From NCBI GenBank assembly GCA_023269565.1, contig JAHFTD010000010.1, positions 1 through 43,240 of the forward strand: 43,240 nucleotides of DNA, given 5' to 3'. A program made the position numbers and the translations under genes. Below the pieces are notes generated by a model that saw only the letters and a list, made by a program, of their open reading frames with translations, ran no database searches and was not told the DNA's origin. The stretch is from Opitutaceae bacterium (lineage in GTDB: Bacteria; Verrucomicrobiota; Verrucomicrobiia; Opitutales; Opitutaceae). The first letter of the stretch is position 1; every line of letters starts with the position of its first letter. Shown in pieces: positions 1-8,079 of the stretch.

Positions 1-384
1 CCCTTCGTAGGTGACGCTGACGGCGAGGCCGTCGATCTTCGGTTCGACCACGTAGGCCAGCTCCTCGCGGCCGAGCAGCTTGACCAGCCGTGCGTGGAAG
101 GCGCGCAGTTCCTCCTCCGAATAGGTGTTGTCGAGGCTCTGGAGCGGCAGCCGGTGGCGGTAGGTGGAAAAACCCTCCAGCCGGTCGTCGCCTACCTGTC
201 TGGTCGGGGAGGAGGAGGCCGCGAACTGAGGGAACTGCCGCTCCAGCTCCGCCAGTTCGCGCGCGAGCTGGTCGTAGGCAAAGTCGGAAATCTCGGGCTG
301 CGCCCGCCGGTAATACAGCTCGTCGTGCCGGGCGACTTGCTCCCGGAGGGTGACGATGCGTTTCCTGGCCTCGGACGGCGTCAT
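1..384 (-). CDS. ligA: NAD-dependent DNA ligase, N-terminal part (cut by window edge)
   Basis: This is the first 128 codons of a leftward gene whose remainder lies beyond position 1. The translation starts MTPSEARKRIV and continues through the Ia-type region with HDELYY (about residues 25-30) and LQSLDNTYSEEEL (about 88-100), reaching VEPKIDGLAVS. The lysine of KIDG (K116) is the nucleotidyl-accepting residue of LigA, which seals nicks using NAD+ during replication and repair. HDELYY is the NMN-binding signature of bacterial LigA and is absent from ATP-dependent ligases. The ATG at 382-384 was chosen because it matches the usual LigA start. The frame stays open further upstream, with a GTG at 412-414 as an alternative. 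The family assignment is firm; C-terminal domains cannot be seen. Confidence 0.93.
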   Translation of the reverse strand, partial: MTPSEARKRIVTLREQVARHDELYYRRAQPEISDFAYDQLARELAELERQFPQFAASSSPTRQVGDDRLEGFSTYRHRLPLQSLDNTYSEEELRAFHARLVKLLGREELAYVVEPKIDGLAVSVTYEG

Positions 385-473
385 GACCCCGGAAGTGTGG
401 GCCAAACTCCGCACGGCGTCGCGGTAAAAATGCGGGGCCGGTGCGGATTTGCTGTCTCGCGGGGTCTTGAGGT

Positions 474-500
474 TTGACTGCCCCGCTGGTGTCTTATACT
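474..500 (+). promoter_or_regulatory. candidate sigma70-type promoter for the 532-1263 gene
   Basis: TTGACT (474-479) and TATACT (495-500) are separated by 15 bp, shorter than the ideal 17. They lie about 30 bp before the ATG at 532, in the divergent gap between ligA and the exported protein. No Shine-Dalgarno sequence precedes that ATG. This is a sequence-pattern call only. Confidence 0.3.
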
Positions 501-531
501 CGTGGGCTACGGGCCATGACTTTTCTCCACT

Positions 532-1263
532 ATGAAGACATGTGCTGTTAACTTCCTCCGCCGCGGTCTGGTGCTTTTCGCTCTGCTGTTTGGAGTCTCG
601 CTCTCCATGGCGGAAATCGACCTCACCAAGCCCATCCCGGAGCTTAGGCTGAAGGATGGCCGCGTCCTGAAGGACGCCAGCTTGAAGGCCTTCAATTCCA
701 AAACCGTGTTTGTGAAATGCGCCGCCGGACTGATTCAGGTGCGTAACGAGGTTTTCCCGGACGAACTGCAGCCGCAACTGAAGATAGCCCGCGAGGAAAC
801 AGCGGCAATTAACTCATATAAAGCACCCGTCAGGAAAGAACGTGATCCTGTGGCCGAGGCCAAAAGGACCGCCGTGGAACGCCAGCAGCGGGAAACTGAG
901 AAACGGGAAGCCAGGGAAAGAGCGGAGGACGAAGAACAGCAAAGGCGGGCCGCGGAAGCGCGGATCAACCTGGTCAAGGGCGCGGTGCGCGAGAAGGCGG
1001 ATAATTATTTCCGCTACGAAGACCGGCTCGGTTCGGGTTATGTCGCGGTCAGAAGTCTCTCCATCGAAATGGAAGAACCCGAGGAGTTCTCGGGCTGGAC
1101 CGGCCGCTATACGGTCAAAGGCAAGGGCCACCTCGAATATTATGATTCTTACCGCGGCAGCTACAGCTTCTCACGCGCCAACCGATCGTTCATCGCCACC
1201 GTGGAAATCGACCAGAAAGGGAAGGCCAAGGTGATCGGTTTCGACCGCGGGGTGATCGATTAG
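532..1263 (+). CDS. exported coiled-coil protein of unknown function
   Basis: I do not recognise this 243-residue protein as a named family. Residues 1-27 form a signal peptide (basic start, LVLFALLFGVSLSMA core, cleavage probably after SMA). It is followed by a compact segment (about 28-85) with the pattern LRLKDGRVLKDASLKAF and FVKCAAGLIQV, which resembles a small beta-rich module. Residues about 105-150 are a highly charged Glu/Arg/Lys helix, very likely a coiled coil. The last 80 residues alternate aromatic and polar residues (YYDSYRGSYSFSR) and look beta-rich. It is probably periplasmic. It stands alone between divergent ligA and the leftward tRNA-Pro. The ATG at 532 is chosen because it gives a complete signal peptide. 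Confidence 0.75.
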   Translation: MKTCAVNFLRRGLVLFALLFGVSLSMAEIDLTKPIPELRLKDGRVLKDASLKAFNSKTVFVKCAAGLIQVRNEVFPDELQPQLKIAREETAAINSYKAPVRKERDPVAEAKRTAVERQQRETEKREARERAEDEEQQRRAAEARINLVKGAVREKADNYFRYEDRLGSGYVAVRSLSIEMEEPEEFSGWTGRYTVKGKGHLEYYDSYRGSYSFSRANRSFIATVEIDQKGKAKVIGFDRGVID

Positions 1264-1274
1264 CACCAGTAAAA

Positions 1275-1351
<77 letters not shown>

Positions 1352-1436
1352 ATGATTCATCGGAATGGTCAAGAAGCCCCATGCCCCCAGCCTAGGCAAG
1401 TCATTATTTTTTGCCAGCAATAGCTCCAGGACAGCC

Positions 1437-1483
1437 CGCCATACGTAGCTCGGCGACCGCAGGGAACCGAGCGAAGTATGGCG
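1437..1483 (-). repeat. imperfect hairpin immediately 3' of tRNA-Arg
   Basis: CGCCATAC (1437-1444) pairs with GTATGGCG (1476-1483), and inside it GCTCGG (1448-1453) pairs with CCGAGC (1467-1472). A 3x3 internal loop separates the two stems, with a 13-nt apical loop. The right arm runs into the encoded 3' CCA of tRNA-Arg, so in the leftward transcript the tRNA tail could fold into this hairpin. It may be a processing or termination structure, or a dispersed palindromic repeat. Confidence 0.5.
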
Positions 1484-1555
1484 TCCCCGGCGTGACTCGA
1501 ACACGCGACCGTCGGTTTAGAAAACCGATGCTCTATCCGGCTGAGCTACGGGGAC
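1479..1555 (-). tRNA. tRNA-Arg (anticodon TCT)
   Basis: A 77-nt cloverleaf on the minus strand. The acceptor GTCCCCG pairs with CGGGGAC, the discriminator is G and CCA is encoded at 1479-1481. The anticodon stem TCGGT/ACCGA carries loop TTTCTAA, so the anticodon is TCT and reads AGA. The T-loop is TTCGAGT and the D-arm GCTCAGCCGGATAGAGC. It lies between tRNA-Pro and tRNA-Ala on the same strand, but with spacers over 100 bp, so the three need not be one transcript. Confidence 0.95.
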
Positions 1556-1672
1556 GTAAGGGATCGAAGCGCCCGCAAAAATGCCGCCTCGGCCGCAGCA
1601 GTGCAAGTCCGGCCTGCACCGCGCGGCAGCCTTCGCCGGCTGGCCGAGCCGTGGCTTCTCGCGAGTAAAGGC

Positions 1673-1748
1673 TGGTGGAGCAGATGGGATTCAAACCCAC
1701 GACCTCGTCGTTGCGAACGACGCGCTCTATCAACTGAGCTACTGCCCC
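1673..1748 (-). tRNA. tRNA-Ala (anticodon CGC)
   Basis: A 76-nt cloverleaf on the minus strand. The acceptor GGGGCAG pairs with CTGCTCC and contains the G3:U70 wobble pair that identifies alanine tRNAs. The anticodon stem CGTCG/CGACG carries loop TTCGCAA, giving CGC, which reads GCG. The discriminator is A and CCA is encoded (1673-1675). The 180 bp between it and the gene at 1929 hold no open frame I can support. Confidence 0.94.
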
Positions 1749-1928
1749 GAAGGGAGGGATGCTTCTGGCGGACGCCTCCGCCGGAGTAAAACAAAATTTT
1801 GTGACATTGCTTCCCGCTCCCTGGCCGCGATTTAACCAGAGCGTCACCATTTCCGGCAATTTGCTGTTGCATGAAAGGTGACGAGGGAAAATACAAACCC
1901 TCCGCAGCAACCCTAATCCCTTTCCCAC

Positions 1929-2303
1929 ATGAAAAAGACCACCAAGAAGACTTCCCCGGCCGCCACCAAAGCGTCGATCGCCGCCGCCAAGGCCCCGGCT
2001 AAGAAAACCCCGGCTCCCGCCAAGCGGCGCGCCCACATCACCGAGCCGCCCGCGACCTTCATCTCCGCGAAGGTCGACGTCGGCTTCGGCAACCACCTCT
2101 ATCTCCGCGGCGAAGGCCCGGGCCTGAGCTGGGATCGCGGCATCGCCATGGACTGCACCGCCGCCGACCTCTGGACTTCCACCGTCAAGGGCGCGACCGG
2201 GCCGGTGACGTTCAAGGTTCTGATCAACGACACCACTTGGTGCGACGCCAACGACTTTGTCGCCGAGCCAGGCCAGAGCATCACCGTCAACCCGGTGTTC
2301 TGA
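1929..2303 (+). CDS. small protein with Lys/Ala/Pro-rich N-terminal tail and starch-binding-like C-terminal domain
   Basis: 124 residues. Residues 1-38 are almost entirely Lys, Ala, Pro and Thr (MKKTTKKTSPAATKAS and so on), like the tail of a bacterial histone H1-like protein. This part is disordered and strongly basic. Residues about 45-124 form a compact beta-type domain containing VGFGNHLYLRGEGPGLSWDRG. That pattern (G-x-LYLRG, GLSWDRG) resembles E-set/carbohydrate-binding modules of the CBM20/CBM48 sort. No signal peptide is visible, so it is probably cytoplasmic, and the basic tail could bind nucleic acid. It is convergent with the acyltransferase at 2316-2951, with a 12-bp gap. The function is not known and the domain resemblance is inference. 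Confidence 0.8.
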   Translation: MKKTTKKTSPAATKASIAAAKAPAKKTPAPAKRRAHITEPPATFISAKVDVGFGNHLYLRGEGPGLSWDRGIAMDCTAADLWTSTVKGATGPVTFKVLINDTTWCDANDFVAEPGQSITVNPVF

Positions 2304-2315
2304 GCCGGTCCGTCT

Positions 2316-2951
2316 TCAAGGCGGATCAGGATTGATCGCGAGCAACGCCGCCCGCACCTCCTCGGCTGCGGGCTTTTCCCCCTGCCCATTCCGCGGCGGC
2401 AGCACCGTGCAGCGCATCTTGATGCGCGTGAAAGGCCACGGCACGTAGAAGCGATCCCAGCTCCGCAGCCGCCGGGCACGGTTGAATTCCGCCCCGAGCA
2501 GGATCATCGGCGCCCCGGTGCGCCGCGTGACGATGAGCACGCCCGCTTCGAGGGTATAGATCGGGCCGCGCGGGCCGTCGGGCGTGATGCCGACATCGTG
2601 CCCCTCGCGTATTTTCGCAATCAGCATGTGCGCCGCCTCGCGCCCGAGCGTGCTGGTCGAGCCGCGCACCGGGTGGATGCCGATCATCCGGTAAAACGCC
2701 GCCAGCCACGCGCCGTCCCGGCTCGCGCTGACAAGTCCGTAGACGCGGCGCCGGGTGCGGTAGCGCCGGAAAATCTCCGCCGAGAGAAACAGCCGGTTGT
2801 GCCAGAGCACGATCGCAGCGGGCTCGTCGGACTTGGTCAGCCGCGCCAGCGTGGCGGCGTCCGCCTCGAAGCGCAGTGTCCGGCCCCACGCGCGGACCAG
2901 CAGCGACAGCAACCAGAGCACGAACCGCCGCCAGCCGTGCACCTCGTTCAC
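2316..2951 (-). CDS. DUF374 lysophospholipid acyltransferase-family protein
   Basis: 211 residues from the GTG at 2949-2951. The open frame continues 63 codons upstream, but that stretch is low-complexity and would overlap the divergent gene. After a hydrophobic start (RRFVLWLLSLLV, probable membrane anchor) come the DUF374 hallmarks: ALVLWHNRLFL-type His motif (IVLWHNRLF), SASRDGAWLA, RGSTSTLGREA and the conserved PDGPRGP. This family is related to lipid A and phospholipid acyltransferases and is expected to transfer an acyl chain to a lipid substrate at the inner membrane; the exact substrate is unknown. It is divergent from the gene at 3055, about 100 bp apart, and convergent with the 1929 gene. 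Confidence 0.85.
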   Translation of the reverse strand: MNEVHGWRRFVLWLLSLLVRAWGRTLRFEADAATLARLTKSDEPAAIVLWHNRLFLSAEIFRRYRTRRRVYGLVSASRDGAWLAAFYRMIGIHPVRGSTSTLGREAAHMLIAKIREGHDVGITPDGPRGPIYTLEAGVLIVTRRTGAPMILLGAEFNRARRLRSWDRFYVPWPFTRIKMRCTVLPPRNGQGEKPAAEEVRAALLAINPDPP

Positions 2952-3054
2952 CTGGTCTGTCTCTTCCGTTTGCAGGCTCCCTTTATGCGCGGAAGAGCCG
3001 CTCCGCGCCAAGATAAACTTGAGCCCTCCCCGCCGCCACGCGACGCTGCCGCCG

Positions 3055-3603
3055 ATGACCTCCCGCCTGCCGCCCTGCCCCCATCTGCCGGCGCCGCCCG
3101 CGCAGATGGACGCCGGCGCACTTACCGCGCATGGGCGCACGCGCGATGCCGCTTTCCACCTGACTGCGCTGACGTATGGACATTATCTCTGGCAACGCGG
3201 GCAAGTCGCCCGCGCCATCCTTTGCCTTGACCGCTCCTTCGGCACCAACCTGCGGGGCGACGAGCCCGTGCTCCGCGACTGGCCGCTGCCCTACGCCGCG
3301 CTCGCGTGGATGCTGCGCCATGCCCCCGTAGGCGTTTTCATCGGTAACCCCCGCGTGCATTACCAGCATCTCGCCGACCGCATGAACGAGCCCCGCCGCG
3401 AGCAGCGGCGCTGGCGGGCGTGGGCCTGTTGGGCGTTGACACGCCTCGCCCGGCCGGAATTCTCCGCCGACCCGAGGCACAAAGTGGTGGAGCCGGAACT
3501 GGAACTCCTCACGGAAAAACTTTCCCGGCACGGTCTGCCCGGCGAAACCTCACTCTGGCAGGCCGCCACGGCCGGACTGGAGGCCGGCTCGGACAAGCAT
3601 TGA
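3055..3603 (+). CDS. conserved-looking hypothetical protein
   Basis: 182 residues from the ATG at 3055. The longer open frame back to 2797 overlaps the divergent acyltransferase and is implausible coding. The body is helical and rich in Trp, His and Arg (LTALTYGHYLWQRGQVARAI, WMLRHAP, NPRVHYQHLADRM, WRAWACWALTRLA). The HYLWQRGQVARAILCLDRSF stretch resembles a single TPR-like helical hairpin. There is no signal peptide or membrane segment. It is divergent from the DUF374 gene and may share its promoter region. I do not recognise a named family. Its compositional match to the neighbours and lack of frame disruption support a real gene. Confidence 0.7.
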   Translation: MTSRLPPCPHLPAPPAQMDAGALTAHGRTRDAAFHLTALTYGHYLWQRGQVARAILCLDRSFGTNLRGDEPVLRDWPLPYAALAWMLRHAPVGVFIGNPRVHYQHLADRMNEPRREQRRWRAWACWALTRLARPEFSADPRHKVVEPELELLTEKLSRHGLPGETSLWQAATAGLEAGSDKH

Positions 3604-3628
3604 CGGTCGCTGAATAGTTCAGACTGCC

Positions 3629-4663
3629 TCAATGAGGCGCGTGCAGCGGAATGACGTAGAGGCCTGACGGCAGGCAAACCCACACGTCGTCGTCGGACAC
3701 CGCCAGGCTCGGACCATCGAACAAACGGCTGGCGTCGTCCTCGCCCAACGGCCGGATGGATCGAACCGTGTTTGTCCGCATGTCAATCTCCGCCAGTCCG
3801 AGGCGGCCATAGGATGGTTTCGTGAAGGATAATCCAAACCTGACCAGCACCGCCCAGACTGTGTCCTTGGTGGCGACCATCTGGGCGATCCCGTAGTAGT
3901 TCGGCCGCGCCTCCGTGTCCAAGGTCGCCTGAAAGGTCGCCATTACCTGGTTCGTCTTCGGGTCGATGCGATACATCGACGGCATCGAGACGGAGACCCA
4001 AACCGAACCGCCGCCGACAGCAATCCGGCCGACATCGACCCAGAGTCCCGGGATGGGGATCCTCGCAGTGATGCGGTTGGTCTCCGGATCAACGCGGCAA
4101 ACCGCCCCGGCTTGGATCACCCAGACCGCCCCTTCGCCGACAGCCAGCCGCCCGGCATGACCGCCCAAGGGGACCGTCGCCGTGACTGCGCCGGTTGCGG
4201 GGTCGATGCGGAACAGATCGTCGAGGACGTTGACGGTGGCCCAGACCGCCCGCTCGCCGGTGGCAACGTAGGCCCGCTTGCCCTTGCTGCCCCACAAGGA
4301 GGCGAGCTGGATCCTCGCCGCGGGGCGCTGGGTCTGTGCGTCGATTTTGTGAACGGACGGATGGCTCCCGCCTTCGGTCAACCACACTGCACCGAACCCC
4401 GTGGCCAGATCGAAGGCGGCATTTGCCTGAGGCACGCGGATGCGCGCAAGCACCTCGTGGGATCGCGGATCGGTCTTCATCAGGTCCCAGCCGTGGAGTG
4501 GGGTCCACCACATCGCGTTGTCGCCCCGCGCCACGTAGTGAGCGTCCTTTATGCTCGGGGTCAGGGTGCCCGCCGGCAAAGTTGGCGCGACACCCTGCGG
4601 GCCGCTGCAACCCGCTGCGAACAGACCGGCCAGCAGGGTCAGGATGCCAAGTTTAGTTCTAAT
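3629..4663 (-). CDS. beta-propeller lipoprotein (Vgb/SMP-30-like repeats), apparent ATT start
   Basis: About 344 residues. The body carries repeated blade motifs of the form GAVW..., ...RIDPxTxxVxATVPLG (blades near residues 70, 110, 150, 195 and 250), typical of quinoprotein/virginiamycin-lyase-like propellers. Reading upstream of the first canonical start (TTG at 4577-4579) gives MRTKLGILTLLAGLFAAGC, a lipoprotein signal with Cys19 as the lipidation site. It has no ATG, GTG or TTG, only ATT at 4661-4663. An in-frame TAG lies about 8 codons further up. AAGGAG ends 9 nt before this ATT and a promoter-like sequence sits just upstream. It is therefore probably a lipid-anchored envelope protein. 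Its ligand is unknown. A sequencing error in the start codon is the alternative. Confidence 0.75.
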   Translation of the reverse strand: MRTKLGILTLLAGLFAAGCSGPQGVAPTLPAGTLTPSIKDAHYVARGDNAMWWTPLHGWDLMKTDPRSHEVLARIRVPQANAAFDLATGFGAVWLTEGGSHPSVHKIDAQTQRPAARIQLASLWGSKGKRAYVATGERAVWATVNVLDDLFRIDPATGAVTATVPLGGHAGRLAVGEGAVWVIQAGAVCRVDPETNRITARIPIPGLWVDVGRIAVGGGSVWVSVSMPSMYRIDPKTNQVMATFQATLDTEARPNYYGIAQMVATKDTVWAVLVRFGLSFTKPSYGRLGLAEIDMRTNTVRSIRPLGEDDASRLFDGPSLAVSDDDVWVCLPSGLYVIPLHAPH

Positions 4664-4684
4664 AACTCCGTGCTCCTTTTTGTC

Positions 4685-4712
4685 AGTCTACTCCATTCGC
4701 TCGCAGCGTCAA
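4685..4712 (-). promoter_or_regulatory. candidate promoter of the beta-propeller lipoprotein gene
   Basis: On the minus strand TTGACG (4707-4712), a 16-bp spacer and TAGACT (4685-4690) lie just upstream of the AAGGAG ribosome-binding site and the ATT codon at 4663. The implied leader is only about 20 nt, which supports the upstream start. Confidence 0.45.
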
Positions 4713-4856
4713 TTGCCCCAGGTTTAGGAACCAACGGCCCAGTGCTTCATATCAAATGCTTTCACCGCGATAACGACAAATGGGCAGGTGCTGCCCTCGG
4801 CGGCACTACAGGAAAGCAAAAAAACCGTTTCCCAAGTGAGAAAAGTGGGTTAAAAC

Positions 4857-4933
4857 TGGCGGGATGGACGGGACTCGAACCCGCGGCCTTCTGCGTGACA
4901 GGCAGACGCTCTAACCAACTGAGCTACCACCCC
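4857..4933 (-). tRNA. tRNA-Asp (anticodon GTC)
   Basis: A 77-nt cloverleaf on the minus strand. The acceptor GGGGTGG pairs with CCATCCC (one G-U), the discriminator is G and CCA is encoded (4857-4859). The anticodon stem TCTGC/GCAGA carries loop CTGTCAC, giving GTC, which reads GAC/GAU. The D-arm is GCTCAGTTGGTTAGAGC and the T-loop TTCGAGT. Confidence 0.95.
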
Positions 4934-4953
4934 GAGTGTCGGGAAAGAGGCGC

Positions 4954-4981
4954 AACGTAGATTTCGACTAAGTCAAGTCAA
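4954..4981 (-). promoter_or_regulatory. candidate tRNA-Asp promoter
   Basis: On the minus strand TTGACT (4976-4981), a 16-bp spacer and TACGTT (4954-4959) precede tRNA-Asp by about 20 bp. The following bases are G/C-rich, as in stable-RNA promoters. TTGACT occurs twice in tandem, overlapping by one base. Confidence 0.35.
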
Positions 4982-4997
4982 GCTGTAGTTTGTCGCC

Positions 4998-5951
4998 TCA
5001 GGTTGAGTTGTTTTGGGCAAAATATTTCAGGGCTGCGTCGCGATCGCGACCGATCTGCGCGCGCAATTCGTCCAGGCCGGCAAACTTCGCCTCGGGCCGG
5101 AGAAAGTGCCGCCATTGCACGCTGATCCGGTCGCGCTCGGTCAGGTAGGATGTTTCCAGCAGATGCACCTCCAGCAGAGGCGGCACGGCAGCCCGCTCGA
5201 CCGTTGGTCGCACACCATAGTTGGCCACACCGGTGATCGCGCCGCCTTTGGCCGACTCGACGGTGACGGCATAGACACCGAAACGCGGTTTCAGTTCGGG
5301 ATCCCACGCGAGGTTCAGGGTGGGAAATCCGAGGGTGCGGCCCAATTTATTACCCGCCTGCACCACTCCCTCGGCAAAATAAGCATAGCCCAGCAATGCG
5401 CTGGCCTCCTCGATCGCACCCGAGGCGAGCAATTCCCGGACGCGCGAGCTGCTGATCGGAGCGCCGTTGTGGTGGAGCCGCGGCGCACTGCAGACGGTAA
5501 AGCCGGCCGCTGCCGCAGCAGCGACTAGCACCGACACGTCGCCCTCGCGCCCGCGGCCAAAGCGGAAATTCTCGCCCACGTAGACCGCCGCCAGGGCCGG
5601 CAGGCAGCGTTTGAGCTGGGCAACGAACTCGGGCGCCGTCGTCCGGGCAAACTCCGCCGTGAAATCCTGTTCGATGAGGAAATCGACGCCCAGGCTTGCG
5701 AGCACGCGGCGCTTCATCCCGGGCGGCATCAACTGGAGCGTCGGATTCTCCGGCCGGAAAATCCGGCTCGGGTGCGGCCAGAAGGTCAGCACGCCGGCGA
5801 GTCCGCTGGCGCGCCGCGCCGCCTGGAGGGCCGCGGCGATGACCGATTGGTGGCCGAGATGCACGCCGTCGAACATGCCGATGGCGAGGTGGAGCGGGCG
5901 CGGCGGCAGCGCCACGCCTGCGAGCCCTTGGAACTGGAGCGGCGCGTTCAC
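4998..5951 (-). CDS. ribF: bifunctional riboflavin kinase / FAD synthetase
   Basis: 317 residues, normal for RibF. The N-terminal nucleotidyltransferase half (FMN to FAD) shows [11 protein letters not shown] (25-35), the nucleotide-binding HxGH site, then [12 protein letters not shown] (127-138) and [10 protein letters not shown] (166-175). The C-terminal flavokinase half (riboflavin to FMN) shows [15 protein letters not shown] (200-214) with the G-x-PT-x-N substrate motif. The GTG start at 5949-5951 overlaps the truB stop by 4 bp (GTGA), so it is translationally coupled. It is the last gene of the nusA operon. It supplies the flavin cofactors FMN and FAD in the cytoplasm. Confidence 0.95.
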   Translation of the reverse strand: MNAPLQFQGLAGVALPPRPLHLAIGMFDGVHLGHQSVIAAALQAARRASGLAGVLTFWPHPSRIFRPENPTLQLMPPGMKRRVLASLGVDFLIEQDFTAEFARTTAPEFVAQLKRCLPALAAVYVGENFRFGRGREGDVSVLVAAAAAAGFTVCSAPRLHHNGAPISSSRVRELLASGAIEEASALLGYAYFAEGVVQAGNKLGRTLGFPTLNLAWDPELKPRFGVYAVTVESAKGGAITGVANYGVRPTVERAAVPPLLEVHLLETSYLTERDRISVQWRHFLRPEAKFAGLDELRAQIGRDRDAALKYFAQNNST

Positions 5952-6676
5952 TGCACCACGCTCGGCGCGGCCGCGTAGGCGGGGATGAGGAGCTTTTCGA
6001 TCTCGGGCAGCGGCATTTCCTCCAATTTATCCAGCGGCGTGCATTGCGCGATAGTGAACTGGCCGCTGCCGGTGCGCCGCAAGGCCGAGAGGTGCGCACC
6101 GCAGCCGAGCTTCTGCCCGAGATCGTGCGCGATGGTGCGCACGTAGGTGCCCTTGGTGCAGTCGAGCCGGAAGGTGAGTTTCGGCAGCGCGAAGGAAACC
6201 AGGTCGAACTTCGCCACGCGGATGAAACGCGGCTCGCGCACCACCTCCTCGCCCTGGCGGGCCAGCTTGTAGAGCGGCACGCCGCCGAGCTTGATGGCGG
6301 AGAACATCGGGGGCATCTGGTATTGGTCGCCGAGGAAGGTGTTCATCGCCTCGCGCACCTGCGCCTCGGTGAGCGGCGGCACGGGGCGCGTCTCCATCAC
6401 CTCGCCTTCGGCATCCTGCGAGTTGGTGGTGACGCCAAGGGTGATTTCGCCCTCATAGATTTTGTCCACGCTGATGAGGTATTGGGAAAGGCGCGTGGCC
6501 TTGCCAATGAGCATGATCAGCAGCCCGGTGGCCATCGGGTCGAGCGTGCCGGCGTGGCCGATGCGCTTGAGCTGCAATTTGCGGCGCAGGCGGTAGACGA
6601 CGTCGTGCGAGGTCAGGCCCGGGGGCTTGTCGACCAGCAGCACTCCCTCGATTTCTTTTTTCGGGCCGAGGCTCAT
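5948..6676 (-). CDS. truB: tRNA pseudouridine-55 synthase
   Basis: 242 residues from the ATG at 6674-6676. It converts U55 in the T-loop of tRNAs to pseudouridine. The sequence shows [17 protein letters not shown] near the N-terminus, the catalytic motif [14 protein letters not shown] with Asp46 as nucleophile, the [10 protein letters not shown] segment (72-81), [12 protein letters not shown] (121-132) and [12 protein letters not shown] (176-187). It ends soon after the core, without a long PUA extension. ATG overlaps the upstream nrnA stop (ATGA) and its own stop overlaps the ribF start (GTGA), so it is tightly coupled on both sides. Confidence 0.95.
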   Translation of the reverse strand: MSLGPKKEIEGVLLVDKPPGLTSHDVVYRLRRKLQLKRIGHAGTLDPMATGLLIMLIGKATRLSQYLISVDKIYEGEITLGVTTNSQDAEGEVMETRPVPPLTEAQVREAMNTFLGDQYQMPPMFSAIKLGGVPLYKLARQGEEVVREPRFIRVAKFDLVSFALPKLTFRLDCTKGTYVRTIAHDLGQKLGCGAHLSALRRTGSGQFTIAQCTPLDKLEEMPLPEIEKLLIPAYAAAPSVVQ

Positions 6677-7677
6677 TTCCGGGCGCGGCTCTCGACCTCG
6701 GCGATGCGCTGCGCGAGCGCCGCGACGAGTTTCGGGTAGAAATGGGCCAGGGTATCGGGATAGTTGAGGCCGGCGGCGCTGGCGTGGCCGCCGCCGTTGA
6801 ACTGGGCGGCGACGGTGTCCATGCGGTAGAGTCCGTTCTTGGCGCGCAGGCTGGCCTTGATGACGCCGTCGCGCTCCTCGATGAGCGCGCCGATCTCGAC
6901 GCCATCGAGGGAGCGCGCGTAGTCGACCAGTCCCTCGGTGTCCTCGACGGTGGCGCCAACCTGCTCGAAGATGCCGTGCGGCAGCACGCCGATGCAGGCG
7001 CGGCCGCCGCACTCGAGCCGCAGCGAGCCGATGAAATGCTGCAGCAGCTTGAGTTTGCCGAGGGACTCGCGCTCGAAGAGCTCCTGGCCGGCCAGCGCGG
7101 GCTTGGCGCCGCGCCCGAGCAACTCGGCCGACAACTGGAAGGCACGCTGGCTCGTCGAGGAAAAACGGAACTGGCCGGTGTCGGTCATGATGCCGGTGTA
7201 AAGCGCCTGGGCGGAAGTGGCGTCGATGGGCAGCTCAGCGTCGAAGGATAGGCCCGCCAGCACTTCGGCGGTCGCCGACGAACCGGTGTCGATGAAATTG
7301 AACCGAGCGAAGCCGTCGTTGGACAGGTGATGGTCGAAGCAGCCCAGCGGCTCGGGATAAATCAGCCGGAGTTTTTCACCGGCACGGCCATGGTCGGCAC
7401 AATCGACAAAGACCGCCGCGCGGCCCGCGTGGTCAAGGTCGTCGCGGCGGCAATACGGCGTGTCGCCGAGGAGGAACTTGATGCGCCGCGGCACGGGGTC
7501 GGCGCCAACGCAGACGGCGTCGAGGCCGCGCGCGCGGAGCACGCGGCAGAGCGCCACCTGCGAGCCGATGCAGTCGCCGTCGGGCCGCTGATGGCCGACG
7601 ACGGAAATTTTCCACCCCGCCGCGGCGGCGAGAAACGCGGTGAAGTCGGCCGCGAACTGCGGGTAATAGGGCTTCAC
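6673..7677 (-). CDS. nrnA: DHH-family phosphoesterase (NrnA-like oligoribonuclease/pAp phosphatase)
   Basis: 334 residues. The DHH domain shows [12 protein letters not shown] (28-39; H29, D33, D35), [10 protein letters not shown] with D92, and DHH at 115-117, the Mn2+ ligands. The C-terminal DHHA1 domain carries [12 protein letters not shown], the GGGH substrate-binding motif. NrnA proteins degrade 2-5 nt RNA fragments and dephosphorylate pAp. The start is GTG at 7675-7677, overlapping the rbfA stop by 4 bp; the stop overlaps the truB ATG. Its place between rbfA and truB is common in Gram-positives and is consistent with a role in RNA turnover alongside translation genes. Choice between NrnA and a related DHH enzyme is by context. 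Confidence 0.88.
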   Translation of the reverse strand: MKPYYPQFAADFTAFLAAAAGWKISVVGHQRPDGDCIGSQVALCRVLRARGLDAVCVGADPVPRRIKFLLGDTPYCRRDDLDHAGRAAVFVDCADHGRAGEKLRLIYPEPLGCFDHHLSNDGFARFNFIDTGSSATAEVLAGLSFDAELPIDATSAQALYTGIMTDTGQFRFSSTSQRAFQLSAELLGRGAKPALAGQELFERESLGKLKLLQHFIGSLRLECGGRACIGVLPHGIFEQVGATVEDTEGLVDYARSLDGVEIGALIEERDGVIKASLRAKNGLYRMDTVAAQFNGGGHASAAGLNYPDTLAHFYPKLVAALAQRIAEVESRARK

Positions 7678-8027
7678 GGCTTCTTCTCTTTCCCGTCGAT
7701 CTCGGCGAGCAACTGCTCGATGCGGAGCGTGCGCGGGGCGTGGTCGTCGTGGACGAAGGTCAGCAGCGGCACCTGGCGGAGGACGACGTGCTTGGCGACG
7801 TGCTCGCGGATTTCGCGGAGTCTGGCGCGGAGAAACTTGCCCGCCTTGGCGGCGGCGGCCTCGTCGGTGCCGATGACCGAGTAGAACACCTTGCCCTCGC
7901 GCAGGTCGCCGGTGATCTCGACGCCGGTGATGGTGATGCCCACGGTCTCGCTGGAGTAGCGGCGGTGCAAGTAGTCGCTGATTTCGCGCTGCATCAGCTC
8001 GTTGACGCGGAGGAGGCGGTTGCTCAT
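7674..8027 (-). CDS. rbfA: 30S ribosome-binding factor A
   Basis: 117 residues from the ATG at 8025-8027, the usual RbfA length. It assists late 16S rRNA maturation in the 30S subunit by binding near the 5' helix of 16S rRNA. The sequence matches the type-II KH-like fold of the family: RVNELMQREISDYLHRRY at the N-terminus, ITITGVEITGDLREGKVFYSV (31-51) and LRQVPLLTFVHDD (83-95), ending in a basic tail. It lies 52 nt downstream of infB and overlaps nrnA by 4 bp. Longer upstream readings in this frame run into infB and are artefacts. Confidence 0.94.
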   Translation of the reverse strand: MSNRLLRVNELMQREISDYLHRRYSSETVGITITGVEITGDLREGKVFYSVIGTDEAAAAKAGKFLRARLREIREHVAKHVVLRQVPLLTFVHDDHAPRTLRIEQLLAEIDGKEKKP

Positions 8028-8079
8028 GGCGGGAGTGGCGGCGGGATGGAACCGGAGGCCGGGGTGATGTGGGGGTGGC

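Noticed and set aside
2797-3054. N-terminal extension of the 3055 gene
   Set aside because: It overlaps the divergent DUF374 gene and its translation is Ser/Arg-rich without structure. The ATG at 3055 is preferred.
4971-4981. Overlapping tandem TTGACT copies near tRNA-Asp considered as a repeat element
   Set aside because: Too short to be meaningful beyond a promoter -35.
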